Shown here piece by piece: positions 26,452 to 35,286 of a DNA stretch of 64,000 bases. The stretch's first letter is position 1. Each line of letters starts with the position of its first letter. This DNA is from Streptomyces venezuelae (GTDB taxonomy: Bacteria; Actinomycetota; Actinomycetes; Streptomycetales; Streptomycetaceae), in NCBI RefSeq assembly GCF_008642355.1, contig NZ_CP029193.1:1698001-1762000 (forward strand), in the 5' to 3' direction. Below the pieces are notes generated by a model, which was given only the letters and a program-made list of their open reading frames with translations, ran no database searches and had not been told where the DNA came from. The translations under genes and the position numbers were made by a program.

Positions 26452-27522
26452 GTGGTGAGCTCCACAGGACCGTCCGTCGAGCCCGGAGGCGATGCCGCGA
26501 CCGGCATACCGGCCCCTGCCACTGCCGCCGCCCCCGTCTCGCACCGCGCACCGCGCCCCATGCCCTCCGTCGGCCGGGCCGTGGCCGTGCTCGTCCTCGT
26601 GGCCGTCGCCGCGCTGGTCTCCCTGCTCGGCCCTTCGGCGGCGCTGCACGACACCGGCGAGGCCCGCGCGCCCGGCACCGGCGGGATCACGTTCCTGCGG
26701 GCGGTCCTGTTCTCCGCCCTGTGCGTGCAGTTGGGCGAGGTGTTCGCCGTGCGGCTCGTGCGCCGGGTCCCGGGGGCGCCGCTCGACCGGGTGCCGGGCA
26801 GCTGGTCGGCGTACGCCGCGTGGGCGGGGTGCGTCGCGGCGCTGGGGCTCGCGACCGTCGTGGCGAACGGGAACCTGGTCCCGCGGGAGCTCTCGGACCT
26901 GGACATCGGGCGGCTGTACGACACCCGGGACGGGCGTCTCGCCCTCCTGGAGGTCAACGCGTTCGTCGTGGCCGCGCTGTTGGCACGCTCCCGGCGCCCG
27001 GCAGGCGCGGCACTCCCGCTGGCCGCGGTGATCGTCGCGGAGGCGTTGCGGGCCCACCCCCCGGTGGAGGACTCCCCTCTGCTGGGCAGCGGCCTCACGC
27101 TCGTCCACCTCACCTGCGGCGCGCTGTGGGCGGGCGGACTGCTGCACGTCCTGCGCGTCCTGTGCCGCTGGCGGACGTCCTCTCCGGAGCAGGCCGTCGC
27201 GGTACTGGGGCTCTACGCGCGCGTGGCCGCCGTCCTGTTCGCCGCGATCACCGTGACCGGGGTGTGCAGCACGCTGCGCCGGATGCCCGCGGACACGGTC
27301 GTCGACCAGCTCACCGGGACGGCCTACGGCCGCACTCTGCTCGCCAAGGTGCTGCTCGTCCTGGTCGTCGCGGTGCTCGCGGCGCTGGCCCGTCGTCGGC
27401 TGCGCGGCGCCGGGGACCGCGCATCGGCCTACGTTCCCGCGCGCGGGGAGGTGGTCGCACTGGGGGTCGTGGTCGTCCTCTCGGCGCTGCTCACCGCGGT
27501 GCCGGTACCGATTCGCTGGTGA
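26452..27522 (+). CDS. CopD-like polytopic membrane protein
   Basis: A 356-residue membrane protein with about eight helices. The C-terminal half (LTLVHLTCGALWAGGLLHVL, VTGVCSTLRRM, YGRTLLAKVLLVLVVAVLAAL) matches the CopD domain family, thought to take part in copper uptake or resistance in the membrane. The N-terminal part is less typical. Two GTG codons in a row (26452, 26455) are possible starts. A palindrome TCCGATCGGA lies at 26380-26389 upstream. The last 94 bp overlap the 3' end of the convergent YhhN-type gene. Confidence 0.75.
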   Translation: MVSSTGPSVEPGGDAATGIPAPATAAAPVSHRAPRPMPSVGRAVAVLVLVAVAALVSLLGPSAALHDTGEARAPGTGGITFLRAVLFSALCVQLGEVFAVRLVRRVPGAPLDRVPGSWSAYAAWAGCVAALGLATVVANGNLVPRELSDLDIGRLYDTRDGRLALLEVNAFVVAALLARSRRPAGAALPLAAVIVAEALRAHPPVEDSPLLGSGLTLVHLTCGALWAGGLLHVLRVLCRWRTSSPEQAVAVLGLYARVAAVLFAAITVTGVCSTLRRMPADTVVDQLTGTAYGRTLLAKVLLVLVVAVLAALARRRLRGAGDRASAYVPARGEVVALGVVVVLSALLTAVPVPIRW

Positions 27523-28148
27523 GCGGTCAGAACCCCTTCGGCGAGCAGGAACTGGGCCGCGATGTACGTGAGCATGATCGCGAAGTCGGGCCGGGGCAGC
27601 TGGGGCCACTCGGCCACGCCGGTCGCGATGAGGGTGTCCGAGAGCAGGAAGAGCGCCCCTCCCGCGGCCGCCGCGGGACCGAGCGCGGTGGCGCCGAACG
27701 CCATGGCGGTGAGCAGCAGGCTGTAGCCCGCGACGGGCCCCCGCATGTCGGCGGGCAGGTCGGGCCAGAGCAGCGCGACGGTACCGATGAGCGCGAGGGC
27801 GTACGCGGCGACGAGTCCGGCTCCACGCGCGCGTGGGGCCCGTGTCCCGTACCGCCTGAAGAGCACGAGGTAGCAGACGTGCCCGGCGGCGAAGGAGCCC
27901 ATCCCCGCGAGGAAGGCGGGCTCGGCGTCGAAGAGCAGGAAGGTGTCGCCGCCCCACCCGAAGAGGAGGGCGGCGATCAGCAGCCGGGGCCCGTTCCGCA
28001 GGGCGACGTACGCCGCGAGGAGCGGCATGAGCAGCGGCTTGCAGACGGCGTGGCCGGGCCCGAAGTCCGCGAGGAGCGCGAGGAGGTCGCCGAGCGCGGC
28101 GACGCCGAAGGCGCCGAGGACCGTCCGCGGGGCGGGCCTTCGCGTCAC
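27429..28148 (-). CDS. YhhN family membrane protein (lysoplasmalogenase-like)
   Basis: A 239-residue protein with about eight helices. The family hallmarks are CKPLLMPLL and an FGWGGDTFLLF segment with a buried aspartate, plus FLLSDTLIA with a second aspartate. TMEM86/YhhN proteins hydrolyse the vinyl-ether bond of lysoplasmalogens, but the bacterial substrate is often unproven. The GTG start at 28148 overlaps the stop of the upstream hydroxylase gene (GTGA). The C-terminal ~30 residues are Ser/Thr-rich and lie in the 94 bp overlap with the CopD-like gene. Confidence 0.8.
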   Translation of the reverse strand: MTRRPAPRTVLGAFGVAALGDLLALLADFGPGHAVCKPLLMPLLAAYVALRNGPRLLIAALLFGWGGDTFLLFDAEPAFLAGMGSFAAGHVCYLVLFRRYGTRAPRARGAGLVAAYALALIGTVALLWPDLPADMRGPVAGYSLLLTAMAFGATALGPAAAAGGALFLLSDTLIATGVAEWPQLPRPDFAIMLTYIAAQFLLAEGVLTAHQRIGTGTAVSSAERTTTTPSATTSPRAGT

Positions 28149-29059
28149 GCGGCGCGCTCCGGGACGGGGGTGTCGGAGGCGGGCAGGGCGGCCGGGGCCG
28201 CCTCGGGGGCTGCCGGTACTTCGGCGGGCGCCGGCTGCCAGCCGGGGCCGCGGAAGACGCGTCCCGCCCGTTCGCGCCAGCCGGTCGCCGCCTTCAGGTC
28301 CCTGGCGATGGCGGCGTACTCGTGGGTCGCCACGCGCAGCGGGTTGTACGTGTGGATGTTCTTCGTGAGGCCGTACACGGGGCGGTCGGTCTCGGCGACC
28401 CAGGAGCCGAACACGCGGTCCCAGACGATGAGGATGCCGCCGAAGTTGCGGTCGAGGTAGCCGCCCTGGGACGCGTGGTGCACGCGGTGGTGCGAGGGCG
28501 TGTTGAAGACGTACTCGATGGGGCGGGGGAGCTTCCCGATGCGCTCGGTGTGGATCCAGAACTGGTAGACGAGGTTGGCCGACGAGCAGAACGCGAGCGC
28601 CGCCGGGTGGACGCCGCAGGCGATCAGCGGCAGGTAGAAGGGCCACACGGTCAGGCTCGTCCAGGGCTGGCGGAGCGCGGTGGTGAAGTTGAACTTCTCG
28701 CTGGAGTGGTGCACCACGTGGCAGGCCCACAGGACACGGATGACGTGGTGGCCGCGGTGCGACCAGTAGTAGAAGAAGTCCTGCGCGAGGAGCATCAGGG
28801 GGATCGTCCACCACAGGACGGGCACGCGCAGCGGCGTCAGCGCGTAGACGCCCGAGTAGACCGCGACGATGGGGATCTTCCACAGGAAGTCGAAGACGAG
28901 GCTGCCGAGCCCCATGGTGATGCTGGTCGCGGCGTCCTTGGTCTCGTACCCCGCGGCATCCTCGTCGGGATGGATCCGGTGGCTCACGATCTCGACGACG
29001 GTGAGCAGCACGAAGGCCGGGATGGACCACAGCACGACATCGGGCAGGTTCGGGGACAT
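28145..29059 (-). CDS. Fatty acid hydroxylase/sterol desaturase family membrane enzyme
   Basis: A 304-residue integral membrane di-iron protein. The clustered histidine motifs are HRGHH, HVVHHSS and HHRVHHA, the signature of the sterol desaturase/fatty acid hydroxylase superfamily. Four or more helices surround them. It probably hydroxylates or oxidises a membrane lipid. The exact substrate is unknown. It is coupled by overlapping stop/start codons to the YhhN-like gene, which suggests linked ether-lipid or membrane-lipid metabolism (inference). Confidence 0.9.
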   Translation of the reverse strand: MSPNLPDVVLWSIPAFVLLTVVEIVSHRIHPDEDAAGYETKDAATSITMGLGSLVFDFLWKIPIVAVYSGVYALTPLRVPVLWWTIPLMLLAQDFFYYWSHRGHHVIRVLWACHVVHHSSEKFNFTTALRQPWTSLTVWPFYLPLIACGVHPAALAFCSSANLVYQFWIHTERIGKLPRPIEYVFNTPSHHRVHHASQGGYLDRNFGGILIVWDRVFGSWVAETDRPVYGLTKNIHTYNPLRVATHEYAAIARDLKAATGWRERAGRVFRGPGWQPAPAEVPAAPEAAPAALPASDTPVPERAA

Positions 29060-29172
29060 GCAGGCACCGTAGAACGGCTATTCGCCCACGACTAGGGGTT
29101 GTTACCGACAAGTATTACCGGCGGTACGGGTATGGATGTTGGTGATCCTCGCCAAAGATCCGGTTTCAAACC

Positions 29173-29197
29173 GCAGGGGGGCTCCCGGCCCCCCTGC
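29173..29197 (-). terminator. Terminator of the amidohydrolase operon
   Basis: A perfect 10 bp stem, GCAGGGGGGC (29173-29182) and GCCCCCCTGC (29188-29197), with a 5 nt loop, nine bases beyond the stop of the last operon gene. There is no long T run, as is usual in Streptomyces. Confidence 0.65.
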
Positions 29198-29205
29198 TCG
29201 CCCGC

Positions 29206-30450
29206 TCACCAGACCCGTACCGCCCCTCCCGCCGCGAACACCGGACTCGTCGCGTCGGCGGGCGGCTCCTTCAAGGGTTCGTCCAGTTCTCCGACTGTTG
29301 GCCCCACGCGCGCGGCGATCTCTCCGAGCCGTTCCAGGTCGAAGCCGTAGACGCGGGCCGCGTTGCCGCCGACCATGGCGGCGATCTCGTCCCTGGGGAG
29401 GCCGGCGTAGGCGACGCGCAGGCCTTCGCGCGAGTAGGGGTACGTTCCCTCGTCGTGCGGGTAGTCGCTGCCCCACATGATCTTGTCGAGGCCGATGCGG
29501 TCGCGCAGGGCCGCCTCGTGGGGGCGCATGAAGCTCGCGCCGACGAAGCAGTTGTCGCGCCATACCTCGGAGGGACCCTTGCCCATGGCGTCGGCGAGGC
29601 CCGCGCCGAACTTCGACTCGGCGGTCTCCGCCGCGTCCGCGCCCGAGCGCCGCGCCGCCGCGACGAGCCGTCCGTGGTAGTAGTCCAGCATGTCGAGCAC
29701 GCCCGGGATCCAGCCCGAGCCCTGTTCGGTGAGGACCAGTCTGAGGTCGGGGTGGCGGCGGAAGGCCCCGCCGAACGCGAGGTGCCACAGCGCCCGGTGG
29801 GAGAACCACGTCGTCTCCACCATGAACACCGCGCGGGCGGCCGGTTCCTCGCCGAGCGGCGGGGACGCCGAGCCCGCGTGGTGGTTGACGGGCACGCCGA
29901 GGTCGGCGCAGGCCGCCCAGATGGGGTCGTACGCCGACGAGTGGAGCTCGGGCAGGCCTGAGCCCGGTGGGGTGCCGGGCAGCATGAGGCCGCCCGTCAG
30001 GCCCGCCTCCACGGAGCGGTGGATCTCCTCGACGGCCCGGTCGACGTCGTTGAGGAGGATCTGGAAGACGCCCGCCCTGCGGCCCGGCGCGGCGGCGCAG
30101 AAGTCCGCGAGCCAGCGGTTGTGGGCGCGCAGCCCGGCCCAGCGCTGCTCGAACTCCTCGCGGGTCGGCGCCGGTGCCATGAGGGACGCCGAGGGGAAGA
30201 ACGGCGGGATGGTGTTGGGGAAGACGACCTCGGCGACGATGCCGTCCGCCTCGAGCTCGGCGATGCGGCGGTCGGAGTTCCAGTTGCGGTCGGCGGTGTC
30301 GGCGAGGAGGTCCTCGTACGGGTTGACGTACGTGGCCGCCCACGCGTCGAACGCGTCGTGGTGGCGCGACTCCAGGTACGGCCGGTAGTCGAGGAGATCG
30401 GCGCCCGCGTGGCAGTCCGCGGAGATGACGGTGTAGCGGTCCCCGGTCAT
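29206..30450 (-). CDS. Amidohydrolase family protein (ACMSD/amidohydrolase-2 type), last gene of the operon
   Basis: A 414-residue TIM-barrel metal-dependent hydrolase or decarboxylase. It has ISADCHAG near the N-terminus (an Asp-x-His metal motif), VPVNHHAG mid-protein, and MWGSDYPHDEG with a likely catalytic aspartate near the C-terminus. This is the amidohydrolase-2 branch, which includes aminocarboxymuconate-semialdehyde and other aromatic-acid decarboxylases. It is paralogous to the gene just upstream and starts within that gene's stop (ATGA). The substrate is unknown. Confidence 0.88.
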   Translation of the reverse strand: MTGDRYTVISADCHAGADLLDYRPYLESRHHDAFDAWAATYVNPYEDLLADTADRNWNSDRRIAELEADGIVAEVVFPNTIPPFFPSASLMAPAPTREEFEQRWAGLRAHNRWLADFCAAAPGRRAGVFQILLNDVDRAVEEIHRSVEAGLTGGLMLPGTPPGSGLPELHSSAYDPIWAACADLGVPVNHHAGSASPPLGEEPAARAVFMVETTWFSHRALWHLAFGGAFRRHPDLRLVLTEQGSGWIPGVLDMLDYYHGRLVAAARRSGADAAETAESKFGAGLADAMGKGPSEVWRDNCFVGASFMRPHEAALRDRIGLDKIMWGSDYPHDEGTYPYSREGLRVAYAGLPRDEIAAMVGGNAARVYGFDLERLGEIAARVGPTVGELDEPLKEPPADATSPVFAAGGAVRVW

Positions 30451-31736
30451 CGGGTCACCCCCAGCGTCGGGAAGTCGTGGTCGGTCAGCCAGTGGCGGCC
30501 CACCTCGCGCGAGCGGGCCCAGGAAGCCTCGGCGGACGTCTGGTCGGCGTCCTGGCCGAGGTCGGCGGGGGTCGGGCCGATGCGGCGGGCCAGCGGCGCG
30601 AGTGCCGCCGTGTCGAAGCCGAAGACCTCGGCGGCGGCGAGGCCCAGCATGCGGCGGGTCTCCGCCACGGGGATGTCGTGGAAGGTCTTGCGCAGCCACG
30701 CGCGCGTGTCGGGCCAGGTGCCCTCGGGGTGCGGGAAGTCGCTGCCCCACAGGATGTTGTCGACCCCGATCTCGTACCGCTGGGCGAGCTCGCGCCGTTT
30801 GGTGTTGGTGGCGCAGACGAAGATCTGCCGGTCCAGGTATTCGTGCGGGGGCCGCTTCAGCTCCTCGAACGGGGAGAGCTTCTTGCCGCCGTGCGCGCCC
30901 AGGTAGAGACGGTCCATGAACCACAGGAGGTTCGGCAGCCACCAGCAGCCGGACTCGGCGACGCCGAACTTGAGCCCCGGATGGCGTTCGAAGACGCCGG
31001 ACCAGAGCATGAACCACAGGGGGCGGGCGGGCCACCAGGTCACTTCGGAGACGTAGATCCCCAGGTGGTCGCCGTACTCGTGGCGGGGCGCCGCTCCGGA
31101 GTGGGTGACCACGGGCATCGCGCACTCGGCCGCCGCCGCCCACACCGGGTCGTAGCGCCGGTCGTGGTAGGGCGCCTTGTCGACCCACATGGAGGGGATC
31201 ATCAGCGCACCGAGCCCCGACTCCTTGGCGCGGTGGACCTCGGCGACGACACGGTCCACGTCCCCGGTGATGGGCAACAGGGCGACGCCGCAGTGCCGTT
31301 CGGGGTGCTCGGACACGAAGTCGGCCAGCCACCGGTTGTGGGCCTGGGCGCCCGCCATGCCGAGCTGGGGGTCCTGGTCGCCGGAGAGGCCGAGGCCGAC
31401 GCCGAAGGGCGCGGCGGTGCGGCTGTCGACGGCGTCCGCGTCGGGGAAGACGACCTCGGCGGCCACCCCGTCGCCGTCCAGCTCCTTGAGGCGCTGTGCG
31501 GCGTCCCAGCCGCCGCGCAGGCCCTCTTCGTTGTCCTGGAACCACTTGGCGGCGAAGGCGTCGTTGCGGATGCCCAGGCGGGTGGCCTCCTCGCGGCGGG
31601 CGCCGCGCTCGCCGAGGAAGGCGTCGAAGTCGCGATGGAAGCGGCGATCGAGGTAGGGCCGGTACTCCTCGGTGGGGAGTCCGGCGTGGCAGTCGGAGGA
31701 GATGATCAGGTACGGGTCGTTCCGCTGGTCCGTCAT
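30447..31736 (-). CDS. Amidohydrolase family protein (ACMSD/amidohydrolase-2 type), paralogue
   Basis: A 429-residue paralogue of the following gene. Motifs are ISSDCHAG, PVVTHSGAA and LWGSDFPHPEG in the same order, so the metal centre looks intact. Two adjacent, non-identical amidohydrolases suggest a heteromeric enzyme or two sequential steps. It lies 14 bp after the SDR gene in the operon. The ATG at 31736 gives the DCHAG motif at residues 15-19. Confidence 0.88.
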   Translation of the reverse strand: MTDQRNDPYLIISSDCHAGLPTEEYRPYLDRRFHRDFDAFLGERGARREEATRLGIRNDAFAAKWFQDNEEGLRGGWDAAQRLKELDGDGVAAEVVFPDADAVDSRTAAPFGVGLGLSGDQDPQLGMAGAQAHNRWLADFVSEHPERHCGVALLPITGDVDRVVAEVHRAKESGLGALMIPSMWVDKAPYHDRRYDPVWAAAAECAMPVVTHSGAAPRHEYGDHLGIYVSEVTWWPARPLWFMLWSGVFERHPGLKFGVAESGCWWLPNLLWFMDRLYLGAHGGKKLSPFEELKRPPHEYLDRQIFVCATNTKRRELAQRYEIGVDNILWGSDFPHPEGTWPDTRAWLRKTFHDIPVAETRRMLGLAAAEVFGFDTAALAPLARRIGPTPADLGQDADQTSAEASWARSREVGRHWLTDHDFPTLGVTR

Positions 31737-31750
31737 GGCACGTCCCTCAC

Positions 31751-32635
31751 TCAGTCCAGGATGAAGCGTTCCAGGTACGCCGGGTCGGACCGGTCGAGCA
31801 TCGACTGCGACCGCGCCCGGATCTGCCGGTCGCTGTGCTCGCTCGCCGGGAGCAGCCAGAACCGGCCGGCGGCGATGCCCTCGGCCACGAAGTCCGCGAC
31901 CTCCTCGACGGGCGTGAACCGCACCTCCTCGCCCGCCTCCCGCATGGCGGCCTCCCACTGGCCGAGGCTGCGGTAAGGGGCCCTGCGGGGGCGGGACTTG
32001 GCGTACCGGTCGGGCCGGTTGCGGTGCGACTCCCAGAGGCCGGTGCGGAGCATGTGGGGTCCGGGGAAGAGCACGGAGGCACCCACGCGCGCGTGCTCCG
32101 CCTTCAGATGCGCGTACAGCGACTCGGTCATCGTCACCACGGCGGCCTTGGTGACCGCGTACACGGAGGCGGTGGGCAGCGGGGCGATGCCGCCGTCCCC
32201 GGAGGAGGTGTTGACGACGTGGCCCGGTTCGCCGCCCGCGATCATCCGGGGCACGAAGGCCTGGATGCCGTGGAAGACGCCCCAGACATTGACTTCGAAG
32301 GCCCACTTCCAGTCGTTCGGCTCGTGCTCCCACATGCGGCCCTCGGCGCCCGAGCCGACCCCCGCGTTGTTGCAGAGCACATGGACGGCGCCGAACCTGT
32401 CGTACGCCTCGTCGGCGAGGGCGAAGACCTGCTCGCGCACCCCGACGTCGACCACGCGCGCGTGCACGGTCGCCCCGTCCTCGCGCAGTTCCGCCGCGGC
32501 CTTCTCCAGAGCGCCGGTCTCGACGTCGGCGAGGACCACCGCCAGCCCGTCCGCCGCGAACCGGCGCGCCATGGCGAGCCCGATGCCGCTCGCCGCGCCC
32601 GTGACGACGGCGACCTGCCCCGCACACAGCTCCAT
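31751..32635 (-). CDS. Short-chain dehydrogenase/reductase
   Basis: A 294-residue classical SDR with cofactor motif TGAASGIG, NNAG, an active-site Ser (NTSSGDG) and YAVTK as the YxxxK pair. ADVE after the second strand, with an Asp, suggests NAD(H) preference. The C-terminal ~50 residues extend beyond the minimal fold. The ATG at 32635 is one base from the stop of the acetoacetate-decarboxylase-like gene, so the two are tightly coupled. It may oxidise or reduce an alcohol/ketone in the operon's pathway. Confidence 0.88.
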   Translation of the reverse strand: MELCAGQVAVVTGAASGIGLAMARRFAADGLAVVLADVETGALEKAAAELREDGATVHARVVDVGVREQVFALADEAYDRFGAVHVLCNNAGVGSGAEGRMWEHEPNDWKWAFEVNVWGVFHGIQAFVPRMIAGGEPGHVVNTSSGDGGIAPLPTASVYAVTKAAVVTMTESLYAHLKAEHARVGASVLFPGPHMLRTGLWESHRNRPDRYAKSRPRRAPYRSLGQWEAAMREAGEEVRFTPVEEVADFVAEGIAAGRFWLLPASEHSDRQIRARSQSMLDRSDPAYLERFILD

Positions 32636-32636
32636 C

Positions 32637-33434
32637 TCAGACGCTCCCCTCGGGCGGCCCGTCGAGGATCTGCGCCGGGTCGTCGTAGCGCTGGTGGATG
32701 TAGGGCAGCAGGGACTGGGCGCTGACGCGCTCGACGACGCGGCCCTGCTGGTCGGTGGTCTTCTCGCCGATGGTGATCTCGACGAGGGAGCGCACCGGCA
32801 GGTCGGCCACGGGGTCGTACATCGACTCGCGCAGCACCACGTCGCCGGTGACGGCCTCCAGCTTGCGGACCTTCTCGTTCCGTACGCAGTGCACGAGCAC
32901 GGGGTCCGCCTCGAAACCCGAACCGTCCACCGCGGGAAGGAACTTGAAGTAGAAGTCGGTCTTCCGCGTCGGCTCGGGCAGCGGCAGGTCGCCGCTGACC
33001 GCGCCCCGCACCTCCACGAAGGCGATGCCGTGCCGGGCGAGACGGGCCCGTACCACCAGGCCGTCCCGCTCGACCTCCACCTCGCCGAGCTTCTTCGGCT
33101 CCCCGAACACCTCGCGCCCGCCGATGAGGGCACGCTCGTGGGTCATCGGCATCACCAGCGGATACCAGCCCGCCACTCCCCCGTGCTCGGCGGCGACGGC
33201 GACCGAGCCCGCGCCCAGCGGATAGCCCGGCAGGTCGACCTTGCTGATGTTCGCCCGCACCAGCGGGCGTCCGGTGGGCTTCAGCGGCGGCGGGAGGACC
33301 GCGGCGACCACGTCCGGATCGCTTTCCCAGACGGCCACGACACCCGTGGACCAGATGTCGGGGAGCCTGGAACCCGCGGCGCGCGCGGCGGCGATCTCCG
33401 CCTCGTCACGTGCTCCGTAGCGAATACGTGCCAT
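32637..33434 (-). CDS. Acetoacetate decarboxylase family protein
   Basis: A 265-residue member of the acetoacetate decarboxylase-like superfamily. The FGEPKKLGEV segment (residues 110-119) carries the adjacent lysine pair K114-K115 equivalent to the Schiff-base lysine and its activating neighbour in clostridial acetoacetate decarboxylase. Other members are cyclases or lactone-forming enzymes, so the reaction remains open. It is the first gene of a four-gene operon and is divergent from a TetR gene, with an operator-like palindrome in the 83 bp between the starts. Confidence 0.85.
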   Translation of the reverse strand: MARIRYGARDEAEIAAARAAGSRLPDIWSTGVVAVWESDPDVVAAVLPPPLKPTGRPLVRANISKVDLPGYPLGAGSVAVAAEHGGVAGWYPLVMPMTHERALIGGREVFGEPKKLGEVEVERDGLVVRARLARHGIAFVEVRGAVSGDLPLPEPTRKTDFYFKFLPAVDGSGFEADPVLVHCVRNEKVRKLEAVTGDVVLRESMYDPVADLPVRSLVEITIGEKTTDQQGRVVERVSAQSLLPYIHQRYDDPAQILDGPPEGSV

Positions 33435-33493
33435 GTCGTACCACCCTTCGTCGGCGCGGACCGGGGGACCGCGGGCGGGACTTGCGGTGGGTC

Positions 33494-33508
33494 TGTAACA
33501 CAGTTACA
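33494..33508. promoter_or_regulatory. TetR-type operator palindrome
   Basis: TGTAAC-ACA-GTTACA is a perfect inverted repeat with 6 bp arms and a 3 bp centre. It lies ten bases before the TetR start and 60 bp before the divergent operon. The position and form are what a TetR family autorepressor would use. It is strikingly AT-rich compared with its surroundings. Confidence 0.7.
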
Positions 33509-33517
33509 ACAGGACCC

Positions 33518-34153
33518 GTGAAGGGTAAAGAGACGCGCACGCAGCTGAACCGGGCCGTCGTGCTCGACACCGCCGCGCACCTCGTCAAGCGGCACGGCCC
33601 GCGGGCCCTGACGATGCGGGCGCTCGCCGCCGAGCTCGGCACCGCCGTCACCTCCATCTACTGGCACGTCGGCAACCGCGAGTCGCTCCTGGACGCCCTC
33701 GTCGAGCGCACCCTCGACGACCTCGGCGAGATCCGCGCCACAGGACGCACCCCCGTCCAGCGCGTCGCCTCCGTGGCCCGCGCCCTGCGCCACCAGCTCC
33801 TCGACCACCCGCACCTCGTCGCGATGGTCCACGAACGCGGTCTGACGGAGAGGATGTTCCTGCCCGCCCAGCGCACCCTCGTCCACGAGGTCCATGAGGC
33901 GGGGCTGCGCGGCGCCCGCGCCGCCGAGGCCGTACGGGCCGTCCAGATCCACGTCGTCGGTCACGTCCTGGTCGAGCGCGCCCGCGAACGGGCGCCCGTG
34001 CAGCGGCCCGGCGAGGAGGAGTTGTGGACGGCTCAGGCAGCGGAGCAGGACGCCGCGCTCGCCCGCGCGCTCGCGGGACCCGTCGATCCGGAGGCGGTTT
34101 TCGCCACCTCCGTGCGGGCTCTGGTGGCCGGGCTTCTCGGACCGGCGCCCTGA
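33518..34153 (+). CDS. TetR/AcrR family regulator
   Basis: A 211-residue repressor. The N-terminal helix-turn-helix (about residues 8-55) includes VLDTAAHLVKRHGPRALTMRAL and LGTAVTSIYWHVGNRESLLDAL, the canonical TetR pattern. The remaining helices form the ligand/dimer domain. It very probably controls the divergent acetoacetate-decarboxylase/SDR/amidohydrolase operon through the palindrome at 33494-33508. The GTG at 33518 is used. A start at 33410 would put the operator within coding sequence and is rejected. Confidence 0.92.
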   Translation: MKGKETRTQLNRAVVLDTAAHLVKRHGPRALTMRALAAELGTAVTSIYWHVGNRESLLDALVERTLDDLGEIRATGRTPVQRVASVARALRHQLLDHPHLVAMVHERGLTERMFLPAQRTLVHEVHEAGLRGARAAEAVRAVQIHVVGHVLVERARERAPVQRPGEEELWTAQAAEQDAALARALAGPVDPEAVFATSVRALVAGLLGPAP

Positions 34154-34184
34154 CTGTCGGTCGCGGCCCGTATCCTCATGGACC

Positions 34185-35180
34185 ATGCTCGAAGACCGCA
34201 CGACCGCAGCGTCCGCAGTGCCCTGGCCGGCCGCGTATCCAACGGGATACGCGGTCGTCGACGTGGAGACCACCGGCCTGGCCCGCGACGACCGCATAGT
34301 GTCGGCCGCCGTCTACCGCGTGAACGCCCGGGGCGACATCGAGGACCACTGGTACACGCTGGTGAACCCCCAGCGCGACCCGGGCCCCGTCTGGATCCAC
34401 GGGCTCACCAGCGAGATGCTCGCGGACGCCCCGCTCTTCAAGGACGTCGCCGAGGAGTTCGCGGCCCGGCTCGAAGGGCGCGTCCTCGTCGCGCACAACG
34501 CCGTCTTCGACTGGTCGATGATCGCGAGGGAGTACGCGCGCGCGGAGCGCACCGCCCCCGTGCGCCAACGCCTGTGCACCATCGCGCTCTCCAAGGAGCT
34601 GGCGCTCCCGCTGCCCAACCACAAGCTGGAGTCCCTGGCCGCGCACTTCGGCGTCGAGCAGCGCCACGCGCACAACGCCCTGGACGACGCACGCGTGCTG
34701 GCCGAGGCCTTCCGTCCCAGTCTGCTGGCGGCGGCCGGCGGCAACGTCCGCCTGCCGCTCCTGGAGTGCAGGCCCCTCACGGAGTGGTCGGACGGCGCGC
34801 CGCGCATCGTCCGCCAGTCGACGGGACCGACACCCTCCTCGTCGTACCGGCCCGGAAGTTGGCGCCCTTCGCGGAAGCGCCCGCCGTGCCCGTACCCGAA
34901 CCCGGGTCGTTACGAACCGGGCAAACCGCTCAAGCAGGGCATGCGGGTCGCGTTCTCCGGAGACACCTCCGTGGAGCGTGAACTCCTGGAGGACCGCGCG
35001 GTGGAGGCTGGCCTGCACATCGCTACGAGTGTGTCTCGCCTCACGAGCCTGCTCGTCACGAACGACCCGGACTCGGGCACCTCCAAGACGGTCAAGGCGC
35101 GCTCGTTCGGCACGCCCGTGATCGACGAGGCGGCGTTCGGACAGCTCCTCCAGGACGTGACGCCCGCCACGGAGTCGTAA
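34185..35180 (+). CDS. DEDDh exonuclease with C-terminal BRCT-like domain
   Basis: A 331-residue protein. Residues about 20-180 form an epsilon-like 3'-5' exonuclease: Exo I VVDVETTG, Exo II HNAVFDW and Exo III HNALDDA, with the His of the DEDDh type. After a Pro/Arg-rich linker, the C-terminal ~90 residues (MRVAFSGDTSVERELLEDRA, SLLVTNDPDSGTSKTVKARSFGTPVI) look like a BRCT domain, as found in other stand-alone actinobacterial epsilon-like proteins. A DNA repair or proofreading role is likely. The ATG at 34185 is chosen. Confidence 0.88.
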   Translation: MLEDRTTAASAVPWPAAYPTGYAVVDVETTGLARDDRIVSAAVYRVNARGDIEDHWYTLVNPQRDPGPVWIHGLTSEMLADAPLFKDVAEEFAARLEGRVLVAHNAVFDWSMIAREYARAERTAPVRQRLCTIALSKELALPLPNHKLESLAAHFGVEQRHAHNALDDARVLAEAFRPSLLAAAGGNVRLPLLECRPLTEWSDGAPRIVRQSTGPTPSSSYRPGSWRPSRKRPPCPYPNPGRYEPGKPLKQGMRVAFSGDTSVERELLEDRAVEAGLHIATSVSRLTSLLVTNDPDSGTSKTVKARSFGTPVIDEAAFGQLLQDVTPATES

Positions 35181-35286
35181 CCGTCTGAACCGTCGACCCG
35201 GGCCCCGCCCGTCAGACGGGTGATTCCGAGCGACTCGCCCACCGGCCGCTCGCCCCGCGCCGCCGCCGCGTCCCACCCTGAGGCGC

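Noticed and set aside
26317..27957. A 546-codon minus-strand frame opposite the CopD-like gene
   Set aside because: Arg/Gly/His-rich, no recognisable domain, no ribosome binding site, antisense to a plausible membrane protein gene.
34860..34930. Frameshift in the exonuclease linker (Arg/Pro-rich region)
   Set aside because: The frame continues into a BRCT-like domain with good codon use, so the linker is most simply real.
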